DNA of 64,000 bases from Prevotella sp. E15-22 (GTDB lineage: Bacteria; Bacteroidota; Bacteroidia; Bacteroidales; Bacteroidaceae). Of this stretch, positions 23,694 to 30,580 are shown one piece after another. The notes beneath the pieces are model-generated. The model had not been told where the DNA came from and ran no database searches. It saw only the letters and a list, made by a program, of their open reading frames with translations. The stretch covers positions 310,001 to 374,000 of the forward strand of contig NZ_CP096247.1 of NCBI RefSeq assembly GCF_023204875.1, given 5' to 3'. Position 1 is the first letter of the stretch. Each line of letters starts with the position of its first letter. The position numbers and the translations under genes were made by a program.

Positions 23694-24170
23694 CTAAGGC
23701 TCTTTCTGAAGTGTTATTCCGATGCTGGCAATGCCTGGCAGCACCTCGCGTTTCATGTTGTGAAACACGGCTATCTGCAGTGTGTCGGCCGTGGGCAAAA
23801 CAATGGTGCCCAGGTCCATGTCGTAGTGGAAAAGACTCACTCCTTTTCCCAGGAAGATGCCATCCTCGTCGGCCAGCATCAAGTTCAGGGTGTCGGCTTT
23901 CACGATGGGGCCGTTCAGCAACCTCTGCTCAACGATGAGCGACAGGTCCTTAAAGGGATAGTTGCCGTTGATGCGCAGTCCCATCTGTTCGTTGAAGATG
24001 CTGTCAGCATCGCCTCCCACGCAGAACCATAGTGTGTCGCTACGTTCCCATCCGTCAATGTTCACGGGCTCGTAGTGACTGTAAATAGTATGGCGGTTGC
24101 AACTGGTCAGTACCAGTGCAACCGCTATCATGCTATACAGAATCCTATTCCTTTTCAGCTTTATTCTCAT
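23694..24170 (-). CDS. gldH: Gliding motility lipoprotein GldH
   Basis: From ATG 24170 the product is 158 residues with a lipoprotein signal (NRILYSMIAVALVLTSC). The mature part contains DGWERSDTLWFCVG, LRINGNYPFKDLSLIVEQR and LADEDGIFLGKGVSLFHYD, the characteristic GldH pattern. GldH was found in gliding Flavobacterium but is also kept in non-gliding Bacteroidales. Its first 26 bases overlap the end of ricT, and the holB-ricT-gldH order is conserved in the order. Confidence 0.9.
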   Translation of the reverse strand: MRIKLKRNRILYSMIAVALVLTSCNRHTIYSHYEPVNIDGWERSDTLWFCVGGDADSIFNEQMGLRINGNYPFKDLSLIVEQRLLNGPIVKADTLNLMLADEDGIFLGKGVSLFHYDMDLGTIVLPTADTLQIAVFHNMKREVLPGIASIGITLQKEP

Positions 24171-25305
24171 TCGCTTTATTCTCGTTCTTAGGCTTCTGCG
24201 GTTTTTTCTTCTTCTTTTTCTTCTTGGCCTTGTCAAAGCGGTGGATATCATCGCCTGCCAGCAGGTCAACAGGAGCCTTCTCCTGCTTCTTCTGCTTCTC
24301 CTCATCGGGCTGCAGGTCGCCAGGCTTCTGGCCATGCTTGTTCATCTCGATAATCTCCTTGGCACGCTCGGCAGTGATGGTCTGCAGGTTGGCGGCAATG
24401 CGTTTATCGGTAGAGTAGGTGATGAGTCCTGCCAGGATGTCGGCCTTGAAGTAATAATAGTCGCTGTCCAGTGTCTGCAGCACAATCTCGCGGTTGGGCA
24501 GTATCTTGCCGTGCTCGATATAGTCGTCCACCTCGTAGTTCAGACAGCACTTCAGCTTGGCGCACATGCCAGCCAGCTTCTGTGGATTCAGCGAGATGTC
24601 CTGGTGGCGGGCAGCACCCGTCGACACGCTGACGAAGTTCTTCATCCATGTGGCACAGCAGAGCTCGCGTCCGCATGGACCTGTGCCGCCAATGCGTCCA
24701 GCCTCCTGGCGTGCACCAATCTGCTTCATTTCGATGCGCACATGGAAGGCGGCTGCCAGGTCTTTGATCAGCTGGCGGAAGTCCACGCGCTCGTCGGCGA
24801 TATAATAGAAGATGGCCTTCTGGCCGTCGCCCTGATATTCCACGTCGCCAATCTTCATCTGCAGACCCAGGTTCTTGGCAATCTCACGACTCTGAATCAT
24901 CGTCTCGTGCTCGCGAGCCTTGGCCTCGTGATATTTGTCCATGTCCACCTGGCGGGCCAGGCGATACACGCGCTTAATCTCCTCGCTGCTCTTCAGGTTG
25001 GCCTTCTTCACCTGCAGGGTCACCAGTCGTCCTGTCAGTGTCACCACGCCGATGTCGTGACCAGGGCTGGCCTCCACGGCCACGATGTCGCCTTTCTTCA
25101 GTGGCAGGTTGTTCACGTTGTGATAGTAGCCTTTGCGGGTGTGCTTAAACTGCACCTCCACCAGGTCGGTCGTCTCAGCGTTGCCAGGCACGTCGGCCAG
25201 CCAGTCGTAGGTGTTCAACTGGCGGTCCTGTCGTCCCACGGCAGCGCGGCAGAGTCCGCGGTCACAACCTGTACGTATCTCGTATGTTCTCTGTTTCTCT
25301 TCCAT
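24145..25305 (-). CDS. ricT: PSP1-domain protein (RicT/YaaT-like)
   Basis: The 386-residue product contains the PSP1 domain in its middle, with RVYRLARQVDMDKYHEAKAR, KIGDVEYQGDGQKAIFYYIA, VDFRQLIKDLAAAFHVRIEM and the cysteine-rich stretch GPCGRELCCATWMKN / MCAKLKCCLNYE. In Bacillus, RicT with RicA and RicF binds Fe-S clusters and stimulates RNA processing; the cysteines are conserved here. The C-terminal 40 residues are a lysine tail with nine lysines in a row, suited to RNA or ribosome contact (inference). It lies 6 bases after holB on the same strand. Confidence 0.88.
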   Translation of the reverse strand: MEEKQRTYEIRTGCDRGLCRAAVGRQDRQLNTYDWLADVPGNAETTDLVEVQFKHTRKGYYHNVNNLPLKKGDIVAVEASPGHDIGVVTLTGRLVTLQVKKANLKSSEEIKRVYRLARQVDMDKYHEAKAREHETMIQSREIAKNLGLQMKIGDVEYQGDGQKAIFYYIADERVDFRQLIKDLAAAFHVRIEMKQIGARQEAGRIGGTGPCGRELCCATWMKNFVSVSTGAARHQDISLNPQKLAGMCAKLKCCLNYEVDDYIEHGKILPNREIVLQTLDSDYYYFKADILAGLITYSTDKRIAANLQTITAERAKEIIEMNKHGQKPGDLQPDEEKQKKQEKAPVDLLAGDDIHRFDKAKKKKKKKKPQKPKNENKANENKAEKE

Positions 25306-25311
25306 TTATAT

Positions 25312-26439
25312 TTATTTTTGAATGAGCAATACAATCATTTTCAGGGCAAAGTCGAAGAACACGATCTTTGCGTTGGCGTTCTGACCGATGTCGCGTATGG
25401 CCAGGTTGGTCAGGTCGTAGAGTTGCAGGATGTTGGCCTCGTTGATAAAGCGGGCGAAGTTCTTGGCAAAGTCCTCCTCCTCTTGCGTCATATATACCAG
25501 CTCCTGCTGCTGGAAGTTATACATGAAGTTCTCGCGCAGCATGCGGAGGAAGAATTGCAGGAAGCGCTTCTGCTTCTCACGTCCAAAGCCGGCCATCGTC
25601 TCGCTCCATTTGCGAAGCTCGCGAACGCGACGTTGGTAGGCCAGTCGCATCAGCATCATAAACATGTCGAGAAACTGCTCGTTCTCTGTGCCTGCCTGCA
25701 GGGCCTCCATGGCCTTGAGCCATGAGCCGTTGGCCAGTCTGCTGATGCGCTGGGCGGCATCGTCGCTGATGCCTCGACGCTCCACCAGTGCCTGACGGAT
25801 GGTCTCGTTGTCTATCTTCTTCACGTCGATGCGCTGCACACGACTGCGAATGGTCTCCAGCAGTTTGTCGGGCTCCTCGCACACCATCAGGAACACCGTC
25901 TGGGTGGGGGGCTCCTCAATCAGTTTCAGCAACTTGTTGGCGCATTCTATGTTCATGCGCTCTGGCAGCCAGATGATGCTCACCTTATAGCCACCCTGAC
26001 TCGACTTCAGCGACAGCTTTCTCACCAGCTCGTCGCTCTCGCCGGCCGTGATGATGGCCTGCTGGTTCTCAGCGCCCACGGCTGTGAGCCATTGGTCCAG
26101 GGTGAAGTAGGGGCCTTGCATCATCAGGTCGTGCCACTCGTGTGCAAAGTCGTCGCTCACGGGTTTGTGGTCGCTGCTCATCGATGGCAACTTGATGGTG
26201 GGGTAGGTGAAGTGCAGGTCGGGATGCTCCAGCTTCGCCAGCATCGGGTGTTCAGGCTGGTCCACGTCCTTGTTGTCCTTCAGTCCCAGCAGATAGCAGC
26301 CGAAAGCCACGGCCAGCGCCATCTTTCCACTGCCGGCAGGGCCGCACAGCATCATGGCGTGTGGCAGGCGGTCTTCCTTGACCATCTGCACCAGGCGCTC
26401 TTGCACCTCTTTCTGTCCTATTACTTCGCTGAACTTCAA
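25312..26439 (-). CDS. holB: DNA polymerase III subunit delta' (clamp-loader)
   Basis: Delta' is the stator subunit of the clamp loader that places the beta ring on DNA. The 375-residue product begins FSEVIGQKEVQERLVQMV and contains a P-loop-like GPAGSGKM, KVSIIWLPERMNIECANKLLKLIEEPP (the SRC-adjacent conserved region) and LETIRSRVQRIDV. The zinc-binding module usual in E. coli delta' is not obvious. There is no ATG between the upstream in-frame stop and the conserved N-terminus; TTG 26439 is the most likely start. A TAACTTTG promoter box lies at 26513-26520. Confidence 0.9.
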   Translation of the reverse strand: MKFSEVIGQKEVQERLVQMVKEDRLPHAMMLCGPAGSGKMALAVAFGCYLLGLKDNKDVDQPEHPMLAKLEHPDLHFTYPTIKLPSMSSDHKPVSDDFAHEWHDLMMQGPYFTLDQWLTAVGAENQQAIITAGESDELVRKLSLKSSQGGYKVSIIWLPERMNIECANKLLKLIEEPPTQTVFLMVCEEPDKLLETIRSRVQRIDVKKIDNETIRQALVERRGISDDAAQRISRLANGSWLKAMEALQAGTENEQFLDMFMMLMRLAYQRRVRELRKWSETMAGFGREKQKRFLQFFLRMLRENFMYNFQQQELVYMTQEEEDFAKNFARFINEANILQLYDLTNLAIRDIGQNANAKIVFFDFALKMIVLLIQK

Positions 26440-26512
26440 TTCTTCTGTCTGTTGTTGTCCGCCGTTATTCTTGGTTAGCAGAATTGCCGGCGTCTATAGC
26501 ACATAATGGATG

Positions 26513-26520
26513 CAAAGTTA
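26513..26520 (-). promoter_or_regulatory. -7 box of holB
   Basis: TAACTTTG followed by C on the minus strand, 74 bases upstream of the holB start. Confidence 0.6.
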
Positions 26521-26580
26521 CGAATTATTCCAATAATTACCAAATTATATTGGAAAATACTTAGAAATAGAGCCTTTGCA

Positions 26581-26800
26581 TGGTATTCTGACTACCAAAA
26601 CTTGGTATCCACGCTACCGCATTTTGGTACGCTCACTACCACCCTTTGGTAGCCTGGCTACCAACGCTTGGTAGTGTGGCTACCAAGGCTTGGTACTGAC
26701 GCTACCAAGCGTTGGTACTGTGCGTACCAAATTTTGGAATTGAGTTGGTACTGAGAGTACCAGAGGGGTTGGTACTGTGAGTACCAGCCCCATGGTACCA
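26581..26800. repeat. 22-bp-periodic array of TGGTA/TACCA inverted repeats
   Basis: TGGTA begins at 26581, 26603, 26625, 26647, 26669, 26691 and 26713, exactly 22 bp apart. Each is followed after 7 bases by TACCA (one unit has TACCG) and after 5 more bases by the next TGGTA. A diverged TGGAA at 26735 breaks the phase, then further TGGTA arms occur at 26746, 26770 and 26793. The arms are conserved while the 5- and 7-base spacers vary freely. Every arm can pair with either neighbour, and several units extend to full palindromes such as TGGTACTGTGAGTACCA. Confidence 0.85.
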
Positions 26801-26921
26801 GGGGATTCGCGCATTTTGGGGGTAAAAAGGCGGCAAAAACTTGGCCTAGATTTATGTTGTTTTTTTTGTGCTTGTCACAAAACTTCTACGCAAATTATTT
26901 GTCAGAGTTCGAATGTTTGAT

Positions 26922-26929
26922 TATCTTTG
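26922..26929 (+). promoter_or_regulatory. Promoter of the 26966 lipoprotein gene
   Basis: TATCTTTG with an upstream TTTG at 26898-26901 gives near-ideal -33/-7 spacing. Confidence 0.7.
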
Positions 26930-26965
26930 CAAAAGTGTTTTGAATAACCATAAATGATTATCTGT

Positions 26966-27451
26966 ATGAAGATGAAAAAGTTGATTATCACAATGGCATC
27001 TCTGTTACTGTTTTTTGGAGTAGAGGGTTGCAACGATTGTGAAGACTCCAATGATGTTGGTGCATCTACTAATCCAAGTGAAAGAATTGTTGGCTCATGG
27101 AGACTGTTAAAGGTAAATGAAGATGATAAGTCTTCTCAGAATATAATATGGACATTCTGCAAGGACGGTACTTGGGAATCTTCTGATATACAAAACGAAT
27201 TAATCGTTGAGTCAGACTCTGCTTCGCAAATGATGGTAAGTAATATAATATCGTTTGAGGAAGATTGGGCGTATGATATAGGCAATGATGCTGTTTCTGG
27301 GTATATGGATTTGTTTTCACCATCTACTATGCATTATCCATATCGCTTTATCTTAAAGAAGCGAGAACTCCAGATTTCTTTTGAACCACGCGAATGGTAT
27401 AATGTTACGTCTTCCTCTCCATTTGTTTTCACCTTTGTAAGGATAAATTAA
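26966..27451 (+). CDS. Small lipoprotein, possibly lipocalin-like
   Basis: From ATG 26966 the product is 161 residues with a signal peptide ending in a lipobox-like VEGC (KLIITMASLLLFFGVEGC). The mature part starts with an acidic linker (NDCEDSNDVG) and then a GSWRLLKVNE motif, followed by alternating strands (IIWTFCKDGTWESSD, YRFILKKRELQISFE). This is the usual start of the Bacteroidetes lipocalin-like lipoproteins (G-x-W near the N-terminus), but the assignment is tentative. ATG 26954, four codons upstream, is also possible. It opens an AT-rich group of three small secreted-protein genes. Confidence 0.65.
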   Translation: MKMKKLIITMASLLLFFGVEGCNDCEDSNDVGASTNPSERIVGSWRLLKVNEDDKSSQNIIWTFCKDGTWESSDIQNELIVESDSASQMMVSNIISFEEDWAYDIGNDAVSGYMDLFSPSTMHYPYRFILKKRELQISFEPREWYNVTSSSPFVFTFVRIN

Positions 27452-27556
27452 GTTGAATATCATGGGGACAGACGCTTGAATTCATGACAACTGAGAGAAA
27501 TCAGATACCTGTTCCGTTGATTCTTGTTAAACGAAAGAATTCAGTATTAGATGAAA
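27439..27556 (+). repeat. Direct repeat, copy 1 (about 110 bp)
   Basis: The segment starting AAGGATAAAT and including GACGCTTGAATTCATGACAA and GTTGATTCTTGTTAAACGAAA recurs nearly unchanged at 28637-28742. GGGGACAG (27464-27471) and CTGTTCC (27509-27515) form imperfect inverted ends of an inner 52-bp core. Confidence 0.8.
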
Positions 27557-28639
27557 TATAGTTTATTGTTATTTATGTCGTTACTAATATATGGTTGCAA
27601 CACTGTGGAAAAAGGTGATCATGAAATATGTAGATTCTATCTTACTACACAATCTGGCGGCCACTTGGGAATGACTAGAATTTTTAAAGATGGAACTATA
27701 CAGGTCTGTACGGGATGGCAAGAAGGTTTATATGGCGATACTTTGCTGCAAATGCTTTTTAATAATCGTCCGTTGGAAGACTATGATATGGAAATGTTTC
27801 ATCAATATTATGAAAAGGAGAATGGGAAACTGAGTACTGAAGAACTGGACAAACTGGAAAACTTGCTTGATGATGTAAGGGATGAGGAGTATATTATCAA
27901 AGAAGAAACGGGGGATGATATTTATTTCGCATGGATAGGTGTTATCGTTTCCGACAACAAGGTGTGGTCGTTTTATGACGATGATATCGATGGAAAAATG
28001 AAAAATCTCTTTGGTTATTTGAGAGAATGTTCCATGAAGGTCTTTGAAAGCAAGTCAAAGACTGGGGATTTGACTTATCCATTTCTCAGCAGTTCCTCTC
28101 CTAAGCAAAGTGAGGAGATTATCGTGGTTGATGAAGATTGTGATGATGAGCTGATGGTAGAGGACGATGAACAATTCTTTGTGCGTAATCGAGATGGATT
28201 TGTTTATCTTGAAGATGGCTTCTATATGAAGATACTTTTTAATAAGGATTATTCAGGTGCATATCCTGATTATTCTTCTTTTAAAGTTGCAGTATTAAAA
28301 GATAAGGTTACACCTCCTCTTTCAGATGGCATGCCCAATTATGTCGACTATTATGATGCCGAGGTGGGAGAACGATTCGTGTTGGATTCTATGGTAGTAT
28401 CTTATTTTAGAAATACCACTCAGGAAAAATTTATTGATAAGTATTGTCATGTTGATAGTCTTGGACGTTTCTTGTTTAATGAGAAGTATTCCGATAACGT
28501 ACGATTGACAATAGCATATTGCTTATGGTCAACAGGGTTGTTCTATTATTATGGTATGGGATTCTCAAGTGAAGCATACATGAAAAAGGATTCTAGTCTA
28601 AATCCGATTCATAATCTTGGATTAATAAGAAAAAAATAA
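27551..28639 (+). CDS. Lipoprotein of unknown function
   Basis: The 362-residue product has a lipoprotein signal (LLLFMSLLIYGC, Cys16). The mature chain is acidic, with runs such as VDEDCDDELMVEDDEQFF, and has a repeated D/E-rich character. No domain is recognised. Its codons are markedly A/T-rich compared with the flanking housekeeping genes, suggesting acquisition or relaxed composition. The gene begins at the end of a 110-bp repeat whose second copy lies immediately after it, so the gene is bracketed by direct repeats. Confidence 0.65.
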   Translation: MKYSLLLFMSLLIYGCNTVEKGDHEICRFYLTTQSGGHLGMTRIFKDGTIQVCTGWQEGLYGDTLLQMLFNNRPLEDYDMEMFHQYYEKENGKLSTEELDKLENLLDDVRDEEYIIKEETGDDIYFAWIGVIVSDNKVWSFYDDDIDGKMKNLFGYLRECSMKVFESKSKTGDLTYPFLSSSSPKQSEEIIVVDEDCDDELMVEDDEQFFVRNRDGFVYLEDGFYMKILFNKDYSGAYPDYSSFKVAVLKDKVTPPLSDGMPNYVDYYDAEVGERFVLDSMVVSYFRNTTQEKFIDKYCHVDSLGRFLFNEKYSDNVRLTIAYCLWSTGLFYYYGMGFSSEAYMKKDSSLNPIHNLGLIRKK

Positions 28640-28742
28640 GGATAAATATCATGGGGATAGACGCTTGAATTCATGACAACTGAGAGAAATCATACCTGTC
28701 CCGTTGATTCTTGTTAAACGAAATATATAGTATTAGATGAAA
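28637..28742 (+). repeat. Direct repeat, copy 2
   Basis: Near-identical to 27439-27556, with GGGGATAG and CTGTCCC as the core ends. Small indels separate the copies. Both copies end at a start codon (ATGAAA). Confidence 0.8.
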
Positions 28743-29270
28743 CACATACATATACTCTTTATGCTGGTTGGACTATGTCTGTTCACATTGACCCCAAAAG
28801 GTCAAAATAAAAGTGAACTCTCATATAGTCGTGCGAAAATAAAGATAAGAATGCATGAAGTTGCTTTTCGTGATTCTACTATTATAAATATTTTGAGGCC
28901 TGTGGTTGAAGAAATTCGTGATACATGTCGAATGCAGAGTAAGCAACATTATATTCGTTTATGGCTTGAAGAAGGTGATCCAATGAAAATGGTGTTGTAT
29001 CCAGAGAATCTTATGTGCGATTTTACTATAGATTCATGGATCAGAAATAAGGGAATAACTGTTGGCTATATGTGTATTGGCGATATGATGCTTGTTGTTC
29101 AAGGAAAGAATGCAAAGCATTATGTAAAGAGGAAACGGAGTTGTAAGGAACTGGAGATAGTGAATTATCCCCCGTCAAATGCTATTGATTGGTCATATTG
29201 GCGTCTTACAATAGGCAATGGAGCTATAATGCTTGAAAGACATTTAACTAAAACTCCATATAAATTGTAA
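28737..29270 (+). CDS. Secreted protein of unknown function
   Basis: The 177-residue product has a signal peptide (ILFMLVGLCLFTLTPKGQ). The mature part is basic near the middle (YVKRKRSCKELEIV) and contains YIRLWLEEGDPMKMVLYPEN and DWSYWRLTIGNGAIMLER. No family is recognised. It is the third of the AT-rich genes and is preceded by copy 2 of the direct repeat. No terminator is visible before the next promoter at 29306. Confidence 0.6.
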   Translation: MKHIHILFMLVGLCLFTLTPKGQNKSELSYSRAKIKIRMHEVAFRDSTIINILRPVVEEIRDTCRMQSKQHYIRLWLEEGDPMKMVLYPENLMCDFTIDSWIRNKGITVGYMCIGDMMLVVQGKNAKHYVKRKRSCKELEIVNYPPSNAIDWSYWRLTIGNGAIMLERHLTKTPYKL

Positions 29271-29305
29271 TACTGATTTTGTTGCGTAAGTTTTTTGTCA
29301 ATTTA

Positions 29306-29336
29306 TTTGTTGTTTAAAGAAAAAAGATTACCTTTG
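29306..29336 (+). promoter_or_regulatory. Promoter of the 29373 lipoprotein gene
   Basis: TTTG (29306-29309) and TACCTTTG (29329-29336) are spaced 19 bases, a near-consensus Bacteroidetes promoter. Confidence 0.75.
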
Positions 29337-29372
29337 CAACCGAAATTATTTCATTCTATAAATACAAACAAC

Positions 29373-30485
29373 ATGAACCGAATAAAAGAATATATGCTTT
29401 TTTCTCTGGTTGCCGCTATGGTGGGCTGCTCACCAAAGGTGACATCGGAGATGCAGATGTGGGACTTTGAACCTCAACCAACCAACAAAGTGATGATTTT
29501 TGGTGCTAACGATGATGTGCCAGCCGAAGCGAAGGCCATTGGCCGCGTGTTCGTGGATGGTAAAGGCGCCTCAGTTAGAAAGCAATATGGCAAGATGCTG
29601 AACCTGGCTGTGAAGGAGACGGCCAGGAAGGGTGGCAATGTGTTGGTGATTGACACAGTGGACGTTAAGAACAACTGTGTGAAAAGCACAGTGGCCTATG
29701 TTGATGGTATGCTGGCCGATTCGCTCACCCTCTCGGACCGTCGTGTTCGTCAGTTGCTAAAGATGAAGACCATCCGCAGGAAACCCTCTGTGCAGCAGAT
29801 GAATGCAGCACAGCAGCAAGCGATTATCTCTGGACAGGAAGAGCAGAGACAGCAGGAGATGGAGATGCTGGCACAGGCCTCTATTAATCAGGATAATTAT
29901 GTGGAAGACGATAGTTGGGAGAGTGAGACATCCAAGGCTGTGATAAAGGATAAGTCAAAAGAGGAATATACACTGAAGGTTGCTGTAGGTCCTATGTGGA
30001 CTATTTCGAAAATGTGTTTTCCAGATGGCAGTGACAGATATGGTCTGCGAGGCTATGGTATGTCCTTATCCTATGCGATGATAAAGGGACAGAATTGGGG
30101 TTTTGGCTTTGATGCTCAATACTATCGTAAGAACGTCACGACTCCTGACAACATGCTTACATTATATAAAAACTGGGATTATTCAGTGTCGTATGCAGGT
30201 CCTTGTGTTGTGGCAAGAACGTCTATCTCTGATTCTTTTCGTTTTTTTGCTTCTCTTGGTGTTGGCTTATCTTATTATAGGGATATCGAAGGAACGGAAC
30301 TCGGATATGCGTTTAGAGAGTCTTTTGGTTTGGAGTATACGGCCTCGAAACACGTAGATGTGGGTGTTGACCTTGTTTTCTTAGAATCACGATATCAAGC
30401 AGCTGGAATGACAGAACTTCCTAATGGCGATAAGATTGGTATCAACAACCTGGGACTTATGGCGACACTAAGATATAACCTATAA
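29373..30485 (+). CDS. Outer-membrane lipoprotein with C-terminal beta-barrel-like region
   Basis: From ATG 29373 the 370-residue product has a lipoprotein signal (LFSLVAAMVGC). Residues about 25-110 form a small alpha/beta domain (NKVMIFGANDDVPAEAKAIG, GNVLVIDTVDVKNNC). A Q/E-rich linker follows (about 135-195). The last 160 residues show alternating amphipathic strands ending in an aromatic-free LRYNL (YTLKVAVGPMWTISK, GFGFDAQYYRKNV, FFASLGVGLSYYR), resembling an 8-strand outer-membrane beta-barrel. Function is unknown. ATG 29373 is chosen because the promoter lies just upstream and the signal starts there. Confidence 0.75.
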   Translation: MNRIKEYMLFSLVAAMVGCSPKVTSEMQMWDFEPQPTNKVMIFGANDDVPAEAKAIGRVFVDGKGASVRKQYGKMLNLAVKETARKGGNVLVIDTVDVKNNCVKSTVAYVDGMLADSLTLSDRRVRQLLKMKTIRRKPSVQQMNAAQQQAIISGQEEQRQQEMEMLAQASINQDNYVEDDSWESETSKAVIKDKSKEEYTLKVAVGPMWTISKMCFPDGSDRYGLRGYGMSLSYAMIKGQNWGFGFDAQYYRKNVTTPDNMLTLYKNWDYSVSYAGPCVVARTSISDSFRFFASLGVGLSYYRDIEGTELGYAFRESFGLEYTASKHVDVGVDLVFLESRYQAAGMTELPNGDKIGINNLGLMATLRYNL

Positions 30486-30518
30486 TATATAAGGTATATA
30501 AAGGTATCATAAAAAAGA

Positions 30519-30556
30519 ACTCCCCCATCGTGTCATGTTGACCACGATGGGGGAGT
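30519..30556. terminator. Bidirectional hairpin terminator
   Basis: A 14-bp stem (ACTCCCCCATCGTG with its complement) and a 10-base loop lie between the convergent 29373 and GH51 genes, with A-rich DNA on one side and A/T-rich on the other. Confidence 0.85.
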
Positions 30557-30580
30557 ATTATATTAAAAGATTTACTGCAA

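Larger units (their letters stand above)
26440..26965. other. Non-coding divergent region with palindrome array
   Basis: This 526-base stretch separates holB (-) and a lipoprotein gene (+). It holds the holB promoter (TAACTTTG, 26513-26520, minus), the periodic TGGTA/TACCA array (26581-26800) and the promoter of the next gene (TTTG 26898-26901 and TATCTTTG 26922-26929). No credible protein frame is present. Confidence 0.85.

Noticed and set aside
24097..25725. Long open frame (542 codons) on the plus strand opposite ricT and holB
   Set aside because: The minus strand encodes recognisable RicT and delta' proteins; the plus-strand product is a low-complexity mirror rich in H, L and V with no motif.
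26581..26800. CRISPR-like array
   Set aside because: Only 5-base arms are conserved, spacers are 5 and 7 bases, and no cas genes are nearby. Repeat and spacer sizes do not fit any CRISPR type.
27464..27515. Insertion sequence ends (GGGGACAG / CTGTTCC)
   Set aside because: Only about 50 bp lie between the ends and no transposase is present; treated as part of a duplicated intergenic repeat.
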